A stretch of DNA of 33,865 nucleotides from CAZGDB01 sp964524705. GTDB taxonomy: Bacteria > Pseudomonadota > Gammaproteobacteria > Berkiellales > Berkiellaceae. The stretch's first letter is position 1; every line of letters starts with the position of its first letter. The stretch is taken from the NCBI GenBank assembly GCA_964524705.1, contig CAZGDB010000019.1, positions 1 to 33,865 of the forward strand, read 5' to 3'. Below, in pieces: positions 12,001 to 18,355 of this stretch. The notes under the pieces are model-generated. The model was given only the letters and a program-made list of their open reading frames with translations, was not told where the DNA came from and made no database searches. A program made the position numbers and the translations under genes.

Positions 12001-12850
12001 TACCGGCTTCATCTTTAATAGAGGCAGCTTTTACTAACCCTGAAACATTCACCGCTTGGTCTAACACACTTTTAGCCGTATTAGCCTGAATAATCACTTG
12101 ACCACCATTGTTGATAATCTGGCCTGAGCTATTTACCCCCAATGCATTCCCATTGGCATCAAAGAGTCGTGAATCATCAGCGAGTGCAAACAGTAATTTC
12201 CCATCTCCATCAAAATCTACCGTAGCTTTAGTACCCGCCCCTAAGACCACAGCACCTTTAGTCGCTGTAATTAACCCTTGGTTATCAATACTTGGCGCTA
12301 TTAATGCCACATTCCCGTGTTCATCTGCTCTAATCGTTCCTTGGTTTAAAATCTTCCCTAAAAATTTCCCATCCTTTTGTGAAAACGCATAGACCCCGTT
12401 CATAAAATCTTGGTCTTTCATATCCAAAGTAGAAGCAAATAAACTATTTACATCTACCTCTGACCCATGCGCAAACACTATCCCATTAGGGTTAATGAGG
12501 TACATTTGACCATTGGAAGTTAATTTACCAAAAATCATAGAGAGGTTATTACCCACGACTCTATTTAAGGTGGAAGAGAACTGATTAGGGACCTGAAATG
12601 CCGTATGTTCCCCTGGCCCTACGCTAAAATCTTGCCAGTTAATCACTGCTTTATCGGTGGATTGGTTAATGGTGGTATTAGGACCCTGATAGGTCACTGT
12701 GGCTTGACCTTGGACCACGTCAGCCCCTGTGGGCTCTGCACGCACGTTTATGGGTAAACCTAAAGCTGTCAGGGATAAAAAAGCAGCCGTCAGGACATGG
12801 GCGCCCCGCCGTGATGTTTTTTTAATTCTATCCTGAAGAATTCCATGCAT
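6026..12850 (-). CDS. Two-partner-secretion (FHA/HMW-like) exoprotein, complete 2274-residue copy
   Basis: This is a complete TpsA-type exoprotein. The ATG at 12848-12850 follows AAGGA spaced 8 nt away. The signal peptide is basic and extended (MHGILQDRIKKTSRR, then a hydrophobic core), with predicted cleavage after NVRA near residue 38. Residues 41-290 form the TPS secretion domain, with TLNRV and NPNGI (120-124) motifs as in Haemophilus HMW1 and Bordetella FHA. The middle carries GLUG repeats (GGIVGLMSG, GGIIGEAS and similar, about residues 650-1050). The remainder is Ser/Thr/Gly/Asn-rich beta-helix-like sequence. The last 18 residues hold a Cys pair (Cys2258 and Cys2271), reminiscent of the HMW1 C-terminal anchor loop. 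The protein probably passes the outer membrane through a TpsB porin and displays a long fibre. It is the upstream member of a tandem pair. The host ligand cannot be told from sequence. Confidence 0.93.
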   Translation of the reverse strand: MHGILQDRIKKTSRRGAHVLTAAFLSLTALGLPINVRAEPTGADVVQGQATVTYQGPNTTINQSTDKAVINWQDFSVGPGEHTAFQVPNQFSSTLNRVVGNNLSMIFGKLTSNGQMYLINPNGIVFAHGSEVDVNSLFASTLDMKDQDFMNGVYAFSQKDGKFLGKILNQGTIRADEHGNVALIAPSIDNQGLITATKGAVVLGAGTKATVDFDGDGKLLFALADDSRLFDANGNALGVNSSGQIINNGGQVIIQANTAKSVLDQAVNVSGLVKAASIKDEAGTYVGSVAIKGGMGRVDIAGILDLAAVRNANGGKVDVRGGDIRVASTAKVDVSADEVGNAGSIIIYSDEHTEVRAQLMAMGGKQGGDGGFIETSSHGTLDINGAYVNTNSPYGGVGTWLLDPPDYLIDAGAAATITAGLANTNVMIETEVIGAGTGNIYMNSSLTVPSGKSLTLKAYNDIIFGAGAVITNAGTVNLVADSTGAAQDSGGRGTIVGNSGIHVSGGSLTLYYRPYSSNGAGTLDYTLGSTFFSAFTNSSTTRWELISSTADGQKFMTDSNSGGGFYNHNIFLTRNITAWTAPVNNFSGQFFGNEKTIGGRTYTVDASNFGLFKQINSGYFYNLRLDGIAMNWSSGTFSYIGLLAGLANNSYVNDLIVTNSSISTSTGANSRVGLVFGEMSATLIYNSSVQGSLYAPTAGGSYFGGYAGYFQSASTIQSSTSNVGVSVGSTSNGTDSVGGFVGYANVSGGSGLGNLVNYGAVTALGGVNFMGGIAGQLSGTNSGGAYLSNFGSITGPYTGSYYLSYAGGIIGYLSGNSGFAFAYNYGSVSGSQRIGGIIGEASLSSLGTVSTVMNTGTVSGTNYVGGIVGLMSGGNYSDLLNMGGVGLADINIYSEGFGGIVGLFSWAHSMNRVANYSSVSGRNMIGGIFGLMYLGNNSMTINNVVSTGYVYARESNIQAQNGSLATAGLGGIVGYAITNTNGTISTNFSNVLFTGTLVMGGDIPNGTNVKAGGLIGRLDTQNNYQISGTLFNNFASYPSFEISIYPSASAWNNTSLSVTIGYAMQSSSGVILSNGILGSVGRSVVWQGSSSNNRTFYVCYDTCTNRVDSSNIYHDTSLVGQYFGADWMGPGSSGISMTGSGWVSMNTYYAPSLLNSTSFVSGFENFDVAGGIRSVFVPTGLFSTNGGNSINIQDATGAADSSLSGTDTHVYYGGSEIYIPTHYRAYSQNSGSSTALQAMIGWGSSVTLGRPVIGSSAPSIMLFNGTNFDYFKTVSVGNPSGTVMGSAVTSGYGPASSTPIRKDTLTINGIDTIRHGARMNTGYTTTLSLGSSTQIFNPSITTNLNLYILNSSSALGMQSITLTGAAASLRSDSYLMVKDLIIGASAANDVTISSNFYIKPGGTVQINRLNANNSVYFNYAQNLQTPDYLRGASSSSLLMNRGTSRGLLGVTGVYGHGYSGLRYVNGVWTDALATATLDLGTGTFPVSSTYSVPQLNLTFSGAFPTATNISTGGGSLRITAYNGFSNGSNATLNSKGGLLGLGTGTVTFASADVAAMSIPSTVKDLELSTVSAALNMDSTVLSALPWYAGLRTLSFKTTSGSMNLTNGFTATQGLTVDVGTGVGNLGGTYTTAGTFNVLSGNAGEVHFNGPVSAASMSTTGTGWLDFNNNVTLSGALAINANRLSFGAYTFTASSISVPTITSIGANGVSIANGAVFSSGSAFNFNVINNGAIVAGGFTSNQPVSLNTAAGNITLGGTFAVSGGALSAVSSGGGAISTTANVTNSGGAVTLNTSGVVTLGHTLSAGGALNVTGSSITANNNLSATGLMNLSTAGALSILRDLTAGGTLSLTGSTITHSGANAGTWASTGAMTVTGAFSNSGSDIALNAGGNLTFSQAVVSNNAKLTVGGAIISLPGYSGTNADLTINQTGAFAFGGGAYTIRNLTVNGGTFDRGATPLVLTGDLNGSGVALFSTGGVTVPGAVNLTSMGVWNGAITAGGVVSYVGLGNFTGNVSTTNLLSVSAQNITGTMAGGDVNLVTAEAFTGDITAENDLTLELAEIQGGQILVGGGITATGGSYRGATLIATRAVNANVTGAFDSIVRSNNSSISISASRIGGTFNSKTDMTLTRAGIIAGNIVSGGTLFLGGSNGSNLFGTVLGYGGSLSVNYAKLLSGASGTFLINGFKVGGTSLFQDIGVKTLFQTNLADTVYSANKVLAPQAFSAAQLQIQTIVSDLHANQAKTLSQTPKFDFLPRMGLNCSFVSGDDVGLMRCISQ
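6923..12643. repeat. Long direct repeat, copy B (adhesin body)
   Basis: This is the partner of the 1-5721 repeat, in the same orientation, inside the complete adhesin gene. A sharp switch from identity to scattered differences occurs at 12644. That pattern fits gene conversion or a recent recombination between paralogues, or an assembler placing one repeat sequence twice. Confidence 0.95.
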
Positions 12851-12942
12851 ATACCTGTTCCTTAGATCTAACCCCTTGTATGAGTGTTAGACTTTCAGGT
12901 CAGGCAATGGTTCCTTAAAGTATGCAAAAAATAATTCTAGCG

Positions 12943-13593
12943 TTATTCTTTAACCCAGACCTCATCATTGGAGGTTGCACGTGTACTAGATTTTGCGGGC
13001 ATCTTGCTGGATATTGGGGGATGTTTGCGGTCAAAATACTCAAAAATCTTTACGACTTTTTTCACATGAGGGATTTGGCTTGCTACTTCAGCAGCAATCT
13101 CTTCTTCATCCGGCGTGACTAAGCCTAAAAGATAAACAATACCTTGCTCTGTAATGACTTTAAAACGTGTAGGGTCTATTTCTTTATGAACTAATAACTG
13201 GCTTTTCACACAGGCTGTGATCCAAGCATCTTGGCTACGCTCGGCTAAACTAATAGGTGCTTCTACGGTAATTTCATCATATAGGCGTACAATCTTTTCA
13301 ATCCCATTAATGCGTTCTACGATTTTTTGTTTTTCTAAGCTAGAAGGTGCTTGCCCTACTAACAAGACTATTCCATTATACGAAGCCACACTGATATGAT
13401 AATCCGTGCTTTGTTTCGCGATTTTTCTAATATCCTGGTAGGCAGTAAGCTCTATATTCTTATCATCTAAAAAAGTATGTGTACCCCGTCTATCACGCAT
13501 CACCCCAACACCGGTTGCAGCGCCAGTTGCAACCACTGCAGCACAACCTTGTAGGAAAATCATCCCCGCTACTATCGCTATTTTGACGTTCAT
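12943..13593 (-). CDS. dolP: Outer-membrane BON-domain lipoprotein DolP (YraP)
   Basis: This gene encodes a 216-residue lipoprotein. The signal peptide ends in LQGC, making Cys17 the lipidation site. Two BON domains follow at about residues 46-112 and 122-188, then a Ser/Lys-rich tail of roughly 30 residues longer than in E. coli DolP (191 residues). DolP proteins sit in the outer membrane inner leaflet and support outer-membrane integrity and septal amidase activation. I chose the ATG at 13591-13593 over an in-frame start 12 codons upstream because it places the lipobox correctly and overlaps the upstream stop codon as ATGA, typical of translational coupling. Downstream, an AT-rich weak hairpin followed by six T on the minus strand (12926-12947) could end transcription, but it is poor. 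The neighbours lpoA and gmhA/diaA match the usual yraM-yraO-yraP order. Confidence 0.88.
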   Translation of the reverse strand: MNVKIAIVAGMIFLQGCAAVVATGAATGVGVMRDRRGTHTFLDDKNIELTAYQDIRKIAKQSTDYHISVASYNGIVLLVGQAPSSLEKQKIVERINGIEKIVRLYDEITVEAPISLAERSQDAWITACVKSQLLVHKEIDPTRFKVITEQGIVYLLGLVTPDEEEIAAEVASQIPHVKKVVKIFEYFDRKHPPISSKMPAKSSTRATSNDEVWVKE

Positions 13594-14174
13594 TGGGGCC
13601 CCCAGGCATGATCGATCATTTGACACCAACTGTGGATCACAAATTGTTGTGCTTCTTGAATACGCGCCGTATGGTTAGAAGGGATCCGTAATTCCATATC
13701 TCCTTTACCTAATGCGCCAGCAACTAGCCCTCCCGTTTTACCGGTTAAGGCAATCGTTTTCATTCCTTTGGCTTGTGCAACTTTTAAAGCTTTCACTAAG
13801 TTCGTAGAATTACCACTGGTTGTTAAAATCACTAACACATCCCTAGGATCTGCCAGCGCTTCCAATGGTTTTGAAAAAATCTCTTCATAATGAAAATCAT
13901 TGGCAATCGCCGTTAAAGCCGCAATATCTGCCGCAAGCGCAAGCGCTGGCAGAGGTGGGCGTGTATGGGATTCAAAACGACAGAGGATTTCACCGGTAAA
14001 ATGTTGCGCATCTGCAGCAGAACCACCGTTCCCACAGACCAGTAACTTTCCCCCTGATTTTAAAGCCTCCACCATCACTTCACCCGCCTGAATAATGTTT
14101 GTTAACAAACTCTCTTTTATAAGTGTAAACACTTTCAGCGTATTATCCAAATTTTCAGCTAAAATCTGCTGCAT
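13590..14174 (-). CDS. gmhA: SIS-domain protein, GmhA/DiaA family (phosphoheptose isomerase type)
   Basis: The gene encodes a 194-residue single SIS domain. The sugar-phosphate loop GNGGSAADAQHF lies at about residues 48-59, a TSGNS Ser/Thr cluster follows, and the C-terminal helix contains TARIQEAQQ. Glu62 and His181 align with the catalytic Glu65 and His180 of E. coli GmhA, so the protein may isomerise sedoheptulose 7-phosphate to D-glycero-D-manno-heptose 7-phosphate for LPS core synthesis. Its position between lpoA and dolP is the position of E. coli diaA, whose product stimulates DnaA loading. A dual or uncertain role is therefore fair, and retention of the catalytic residues favours the enzyme. 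It starts 3 nt after the lpoA stop and shares ATGA with dolP. Confidence 0.85.
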   Translation of the reverse strand: MQQILAENLDNTLKVFTLIKESLLTNIIQAGEVMVEALKSGGKLLVCGNGGSAADAQHFTGEILCRFESHTRPPLPALALAADIAALTAIANDFHYEEIFSKPLEALADPRDVLVILTTSGNSTNLVKALKVAQAKGMKTIALTGKTGGLVAGALGKGDMELRIPSNHTARIQEAQQFVIHSWCQMIDHAWGPQ

Positions 14175-14176
14175 AT

Positions 14177-15298
14177 TTATTCCTTAACAACTCTATTTTT
14201 AACAGTTGCACACTGCAACTGCCGTTTTATTTTACCGTTGACCAACTGCAATACACCTGTTGCACCATGATAGGCGCCCAAGGTTCCTTGGCTTAATGCA
14301 GGAAGATTTTGCGATAAAGCGTAAGCATCCATCCCTAAAGCAAACAACCGACCATAATAGGCATCTAAAGCCGGCCAATGTTGATCTGCTTGCGCTCTCG
14401 CTGCTGTAAAAGTGCCTTGTTCATTATTCATAAAAGGCATATCACAGAGAATAAGCCCTTCTACATCCAAATCTGCGGCTAGATTTTTACGTCCAGAATA
14501 CGCAGCCGTTGTCATAAAGGTAGGATAATGTCCTGCGTAATAAAATTTGATTAAAGGCCACACCTGACGGGTATGTTCAGTATTTAACCCTAATACAATG
14601 GCTTGTATATCCTGACGGACACTTGCACCATGTCCTTTATGTTCCTGGTATTGCAATAAAAGTTTGAGCTGTTTACCCAGATCTTGTTCTGGTTTTAACT
14701 CAGCATAAATTGCTCTACCTTGAAAGGCTGCCTGAAAGGCTCTCCATTGTCGTTGTCCTAAAACGGAAGGCATGCTGATATACAGCACCTGCTGTAATCC
14801 CCGTCCTTTGAGTTCTTCAGCAATAGCCTGAATTTCTTCTTCAAGATTCAGTGAAAACTCTATCACTTTAGAACTGACAGCATGTCCTGGTGTTTCATTC
14901 AACAACAACACGGGTGCGGTAATGCTCCCAGAACTCATATTTTTAAGGGCTTGAACGTGATCTTTCAGTAAAGGCCCCACAACTATGCCTGCCGTTGTAG
15001 CTGCTTCCCTATAGACCCGAGAGACTTCTTGAGCATTATGTAGTTGATACGCATGGTACGCGATAGGCTCTCTCAATCCTGCCTCTTCAGCAAAATTTTT
15101 GGCATATACAAAACCAGCTGTAATGGCTGCTGTCTTATGGGGATGCGCACCTGGCAATAATAACGCCACTTCTTGAGTATTATAAACCAGAGGAACCTGG
15201 GTATTAGAACGCCCAATTCCTAAAGGCAGTGTATTACTATGCTGTGCCGTACATCCTGACAGCAATGCGGCACACAACAGTCCCCAGATTTTAACCAT
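14177..15298 (-). CDS. lpoA: Penicillin-binding-protein activator LpoA (LppC family), short form
   Basis: This is a 373-residue lipoprotein with the N-terminus MVKIWGLLCAALLSGC, giving lipobox Cys16. The rest resembles the periplasmic-binding-protein-like fold of LppC/LpoA: an N-terminal LLLPG segment, an ITAGF...AKNFAEE region, a VVGPLLKDHV motif, and the FMTTAAYSGRKN...LEGLILCDMPF-like region near the end. LpoA activates the synthase PBP1A from the outer membrane. E. coli LpoA has about 678 residues because it also has an N-terminal TPR-like domain; here that domain is essentially absent. The gene lies between sspB (5-nt gap) and gmhA/diaA (2-nt gap), matching conserved synteny except that yraN, which often follows lpoA, is missing. 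The assignment rests on family resemblance plus context. Confidence 0.78.
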   Translation of the reverse strand: MVKIWGLLCAALLSGCTAQHSNTLPLGIGRSNTQVPLVYNTQEVALLLPGAHPHKTAAITAGFVYAKNFAEEAGLREPIAYHAYQLHNAQEVSRVYREAATTAGIVVGPLLKDHVQALKNMSSGSITAPVLLLNETPGHAVSSKVIEFSLNLEEEIQAIAEELKGRGLQQVLYISMPSVLGQRQWRAFQAAFQGRAIYAELKPEQDLGKQLKLLLQYQEHKGHGASVRQDIQAIVLGLNTEHTRQVWPLIKFYYAGHYPTFMTTAAYSGRKNLAADLDVEGLILCDMPFMNNEQGTFTAARAQADQHWPALDAYYGRLFALGMDAYALSQNLPALSQGTLGAYHGATGVLQLVNGKIKRQLQCATVKNRVVKE

Positions 15299-15303
15299 AA
15301 CAT

Positions 15304-15755
15304 TTACTCGTCTCGGCTAGGAGGTTCAGAATCCTTCACTAAGGATAGATGAGACTTACGCGGTGCGGTAGTGGTCTTCTTTGCAGTAGTGGATGCCGGC
15401 GTAGTCAGCGTTTCTGCTTCCAAGTCCTCTTCTTCATCCTCAGGTTCAGGATGAAAAACCATACCCTTGCCATTTTCATTGGCATAGATCGCTTCCATGG
15501 CAAACATCGGTACTCTTAAAGTATGAGATATTCCAGAAANNNNNNNNNNGCTTTAAATTGAATGCTATTGGGTAAAATTTTAAAACTTTCCACTGCCTCA
15601 GGTGCAATATTTAAAACAATGATCCCATTTTGAACATACTGCTGAGGCACCTCAACGCCACGCAAAGTGGCGTTGACACGAATATACGGCGTTAATTGGT
15701 TATCAACCATCCAATCTAAAAACGCACGAAAGAGATATGGTCTAACAGACTTCAC
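15304..15755 (-). CDS. sspB: ClpXP adaptor SspB, interrupted by assembly gap
   Basis: SspB delivers ssrA-tagged proteins to ClpXP. The N-terminal part, starting at GTG 15753-15755, reads KSVRPYLFRAFLDWMVDNQ and NGIIVLNIAPEAV, matching the SspB substrate-binding domain. After the 10-N gap the other frame continues SGISHTLRVPMFAMEAIYA and NGKGMVF, exactly what follows in the family, then an acidic linker and a C-terminal LSLVK resembling the ClpX-binding tail. The two pieces are in different frames only because the gap length is a placeholder: the true gap must be 2 more than a multiple of 3, and alignment suggests about 5 bases, giving roughly 148 residues. The start overlaps the sspA stop (GTGA). 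The gene should be intact in the organism. Confidence 0.9.
15540..15549. other. Assembly gap (10 N) inside sspB
   Basis: Ten N bases of placeholder length. Reading frame and family alignment across the gap indicate that about 5 bases are really missing. Confidence 0.98.
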
Positions 15756-16350
15756 GCGACCCCCACTCCTAATGCACGCTCAGGTTCAGTCAAACTGCTA
15801 ACAAAAGAGTCTCTTTGAAAAATCCGTTGCATATAATCTAGGATAGGCTTAGCTTCTTTGGGCAACTCTATTCCGGCCGCATGTAAACGCCAGAACAATG
15901 CCCCTAAGGCTGCATCCAAGAGTGAAAACTCTTCGCTCATAAAATAAGGTGTATCACTAAACAAAGGCACTATCGATAACAAGCTATCTTTAAGCTCTTT
16001 ACGATATTTATCGCCATCTGCTTTTTTAGCGGTATGGATTTTATCAAAAATACTGCACCAGTCATTGTTGATATGATGCAACATCAAGCGATTTTTTGCT
16101 CTGGCTACTGGATAAACCGGTAACAAAGGAGGATGCGGAAAACGTTCATCCAAATATTCCATAATCAAATCTGAGTTATAGAGCACTAAATCTCTATCTA
16201 CTAACGTTGGCACAGAATGATAAGGGTTAATCGGTGCTAAATGTTCTGCACNNNNNNNNNNGCCAACACAATACGTACACGGTGACAGTACATATCATCT
16301 GCCATTCCGTACAAAGTCATAATAGAACGTTTATGCGTAATCATAGCCAT
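15752..16350 (-). CDS. sspA: Stringent starvation protein A (SspA), interrupted by assembly gap
   Basis: SspA is an RNA-polymerase-associated GST-fold protein active in stationary phase and stress. The true start is ATG 16348-16350: MAMITHKRSIMTLYGMADD followed by CHRVRIVLA matches the E. coli N-terminus. After the N run the protein resumes with AEHLAPINPYHSVPTLVDRD, then LIMEYLDERFPHPPLLPVYP and a C-terminal helical domain ending SFVSSLTEPERALGVG. Relative to E. coli SspA (212 residues) about 15-16 residues are missing in the gap, so roughly 47 bases are absent rather than 10; this restores about 211 residues and one frame. A GTG at 16213, inside the VPTLVD motif, is not a start. An AAAGGAT lies 12 nt upstream of the ATG and overlaps the end of petC, 22 nt upstream. 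Confidence 0.92.
16252..16261. other. Assembly gap (10 N) inside sspA
   Basis: Ten N bases of placeholder length. Comparison with the SspA family predicts about 47 missing bases, a number that also restores the reading frame. Confidence 0.98.
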
Positions 16351-16372
16351 AATATTTTTTTATCCTTTAAGG

Positions 16373-17125
16373 TTAGTGTTTAGGCTTATGAACATCTTTC
16401 CAATATTCGCGCTTAAGTAAGTAAGCGAACACCAGAAAAACAACCAAGAATAAGAGTACCCAGCCTCCCAGGCGCTTCCGCTCCAGTTTAACGGGTTCAC
16501 CTACGTAGTCAAGGAAATTTGCCAGATCTGCAGCTACCTGATCGTATTGCGCAGGGGTTAAGGTGCCTGGCTTGTCTAAGGTAAAGCCCACGATGGTATG
16601 TCCATCCTCACCAAAGACTGGTTTTTGAATCCCTTGCAAATTTACTAAAACATGTGGCATCCCAACTTGTGGGAATACAGCGTTATTCACCCCAAACGGA
16701 CGACTGTCGTCTTGGTAAAAAGATTTAAGATAGGTATAAATCCAAGCCTTGCCTCTCACCCGAGCTGTCAAACTTAAATCTGGTGGAGGCGCCCCAAACC
16801 ATGCTGCCGCACTTACAGGACTCATGGCGATAACCATAGGGTCTGTCACCTTATCGGTAACAAAGTTCAAATGCTCTTTAATCATTTGGTCTAGTACAAC
16901 CCCTTGGGTATCTACTAATCCAATCCCTTTGGCTAAAGAGTTATAACGTACATACTGTAAGGAGTGACACCCCATACAATAGTTTACAAATAACGCAGCA
17001 CCCCGTTGTAAAGATGCTTGGTCACATAACTGAGTATCGGGATTTTCTAAAGGATACGCGGGTGCGTTCGCCATGGCCCCTGCACCTGCTAACAAACTCC
17101 AGAACAACACAAACACTCTTATCAT
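16373..17125 (-). CDS. petC: Ubiquinol-cytochrome c reductase, cytochrome c1 subunit
   Basis: Cytochrome c1 of the bc1 complex accepts an electron from the Rieske centre and passes it to cytochrome c on the periplasmic face. The 250-residue protein has an N-terminal signal/anchor (MIRVFVLFWSLLAG...), the covalent haem motif CMGCH at residues 50-54, a GMPHVL segment carrying the likely sixth haem ligand Met, and a C-terminal transmembrane anchor (LLFLVVFLVFAYLL) followed by positive residues. The start ATG 17123-17125 lies three bases inside the 17129-17138 gap edge, so its ribosome-binding site is partly unseen; GGGAAGGAT on the far side would serve if the gap is short. The gene is normally directly downstream of petB, but here petB ends 6.6 kb away, with an accessory island between. 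sspA follows after 22 nt. Confidence 0.95.
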   Translation of the reverse strand: MIRVFVLFWSLLAGAGAMANAPAYPLENPDTQLCDQASLQRGAALFVNYCMGCHSLQYVRYNSLAKGIGLVDTQGVVLDQMIKEHLNFVTDKVTDPMVIAMSPVSAAAWFGAPPPDLSLTARVRGKAWIYTYLKSFYQDDSRPFGVNNAVFPQVGMPHVLVNLQGIQKPVFGEDGHTIVGFTLDKPGTLTPAQYDQVAADLANFLDYVGEPVKLERKRLGGWVLLFLVVFLVFAYLLKREYWKDVHKPKH

Positions 17126-17128
17126 GTA

Positions 17129-17138
17129 NNNNNNNNNN
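17129..17138. other. Assembly gap (10 N) next to the petC start
   Basis: Ten N bases directly upstream of petC, exactly at the junction between the conserved block and the accessory island. The real gap size is unknown; the sequence beyond it ends in a plausible ribosome-binding site (minus strand AAGGGAAGGAT). Confidence 0.98.
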
Positions 17139-17230
17139 ATCCTTCCCTTACTATCCACAAAAATATGGCATATACCACCTGCAATTTTCCGATTTTAACC
17201 TAAAACGTGCGCAGTTGCATGTATCGTCGA

Positions 17231-17428
17231 ATGGCAAAAAATATTAATACACCATATGAGTCTTTCAACTTACAAACATATCCTCTCACCATCAGCGTAC
17301 TTAAAACTACATCCCGTCAAATTATCCGCACCACTAGCAATGACGCGGAAAAATATGAAAAATTCAACCTTCGTTCTAAAGCTAGCCAAATCGAATACTG
17401 GGCCCAAAATGATGAATCATCCCTGTGA
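17231..17428 (+). CDS. Small unassigned ORF, possible ParD-like antitoxin remnant
   Basis: A 65-codon frame starts MAKNINTPYESF and ends ASQIEYWAQNDESSL. The RSKASQIEYWAQ segment recalls the RS..xQIExWA motif of small ParD-like antitoxins, but no toxin partner is present and there is no convincing ribosome-binding site. It is the only candidate gene between petC and the abiE pair (17139-17416), and its end overlaps the abiEii end by 12 bases in convergent orientation. It may be a fragment, or not a gene at all. Confidence 0.3.
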   Translation: MAKNINTPYESFNLQTYPLTISVLKTTSRQIIRTTSNDAEKYEKFNLRSKASQIEYWAQNDESSL

Positions 17429-18355
17429 GCTCCCTGCCAGTGCTTTCTTCAAGGCTTGAAATGATTCAGTATATTTCTGCGTATTCGTTTCTATTAGCTT
17501 ACGTATGTTTAATAATTTCCACTGAATAGCCGGCATATCCCTCAATTTAGGCATGTTAAATAAATCCCATTCTGGTTTGCCACTCTTAAAACTTAACAGG
17601 AAATTTTTATCTTGATCCGTTAACGCTCTTTTAATCTCATCTACCAAACGAATTCTTGTCACCTCAAAATTTTCATAGTTAAATGGTTCTAGGGTCATCC
17701 CAGAAAATTGACGAATAAAAGCTTCACGTTGGTCAACAAAATTAGGATTGAGCATTTCATTTATCGGTCGGGGATGACTTAAAATTGCTGCTATAAAACC
17801 CATTCTGATTTCATCAGTAAATCCTTCATTTTTAAGCAAATAGTGAATATCAAATAAATCGCGAGGATGTTGTCTGTCTAAAGCCGCACAAATTTTTCCT
17901 CCAAATAATTCGCCATTCGAAATAACCTTGATTTCGGCAAACCATTCAAATTCAGCTTGTACTTTGTCGACGACACTCATAACACGTGGCTCAAGTAAAT
18001 GACCTCGCATAGTGGTGTTAGCTTCAATTATAATTTTTGTCTGATCAAGCTGACAGCTAAGCTTAGCATCATTACCCACAATGGGGATTGCCGTAACCTG
18101 AATCCCTAATTGTCCCCCTTCAATACGTTTTTTAATTCTTCTCAATGCAGATGCTATATTTGCAAGTGCCGTATTTCGATCATCAAAGGGTAAATAGCTG
18201 AGATCGATATCAACGGACATTCTGGGTAAATTGCGAATAAAGAGATTTATCGCTGTTCCTCCCTTTAATGCAAAAACTTGCTCTTCTGCAACAAAGGGTA
18301 ATACTCGCAACAGTAAATCAACTTGTGCCCTATAAACTGGATTTATTATCATCAT
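17417..18355 (-). CDS. abiEii: AbiEii-family nucleotidyltransferase toxin
   Basis: This is the toxin half of an AbiE type toxin-antitoxin or abortive-infection module. Near residues 30-55 it carries the nucleotidyltransferase signature: ALKGGTAINLF followed by SVDIDLSY, i.e. the hG-G-T-A loop and the Asp-x-Asp metal site. A helical C-terminal region has ICAALDRQHPRDLFDIHYLL, typical of the family. Known members transfer nucleotides to tRNA or otherwise block growth; the target here is unknown. I place the start at ATG 18353-18355 (a second ATG follows directly), overlapping the antitoxin gene by 26 bases, consistent with coupled expression. The length of about 312 residues is normal and no key motif is missing, so the toxin may be functional. 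It lies in the island separating petB and petC. Confidence 0.85.
   Translation of the reverse strand: MMIINPVYRAQVDLLLRVLPFVAEEQVFALKGGTAINLFIRNLPRMSVDIDLSYLPFDDRNTALANIASALRRIKKRIEGGQLGIQVTAIPIVGNDAKLSCQLDQTKIIIEANTTMRGHLLEPRVMSVVDKVQAEFEWFAEIKVISNGELFGGKICAALDRQHPRDLFDIHYLLKNEGFTDEIRMGFIAAILSHPRPINEMLNPNFVDQREAFIRQFSGMTLEPFNYENFEVTRIRLVDEIKRALTDQDKNFLLSFKSGKPEWDLFNMPKLRDMPAIQWKLLNIRKLIETNTQKYTESFQALKKALAGSSQG

Noticed and set aside
14177..15298. Generic ABC-transporter substrate-binding lipoprotein
   Set aside because: The fold is shared, but the position next to gmhA/diaA and dolP and the LppC-like motifs favour LpoA.
17014..17247. Plus-strand frame across the 17129-17138 gap
   Set aside because: It exists only by reading through N and is antisense to the petC start.
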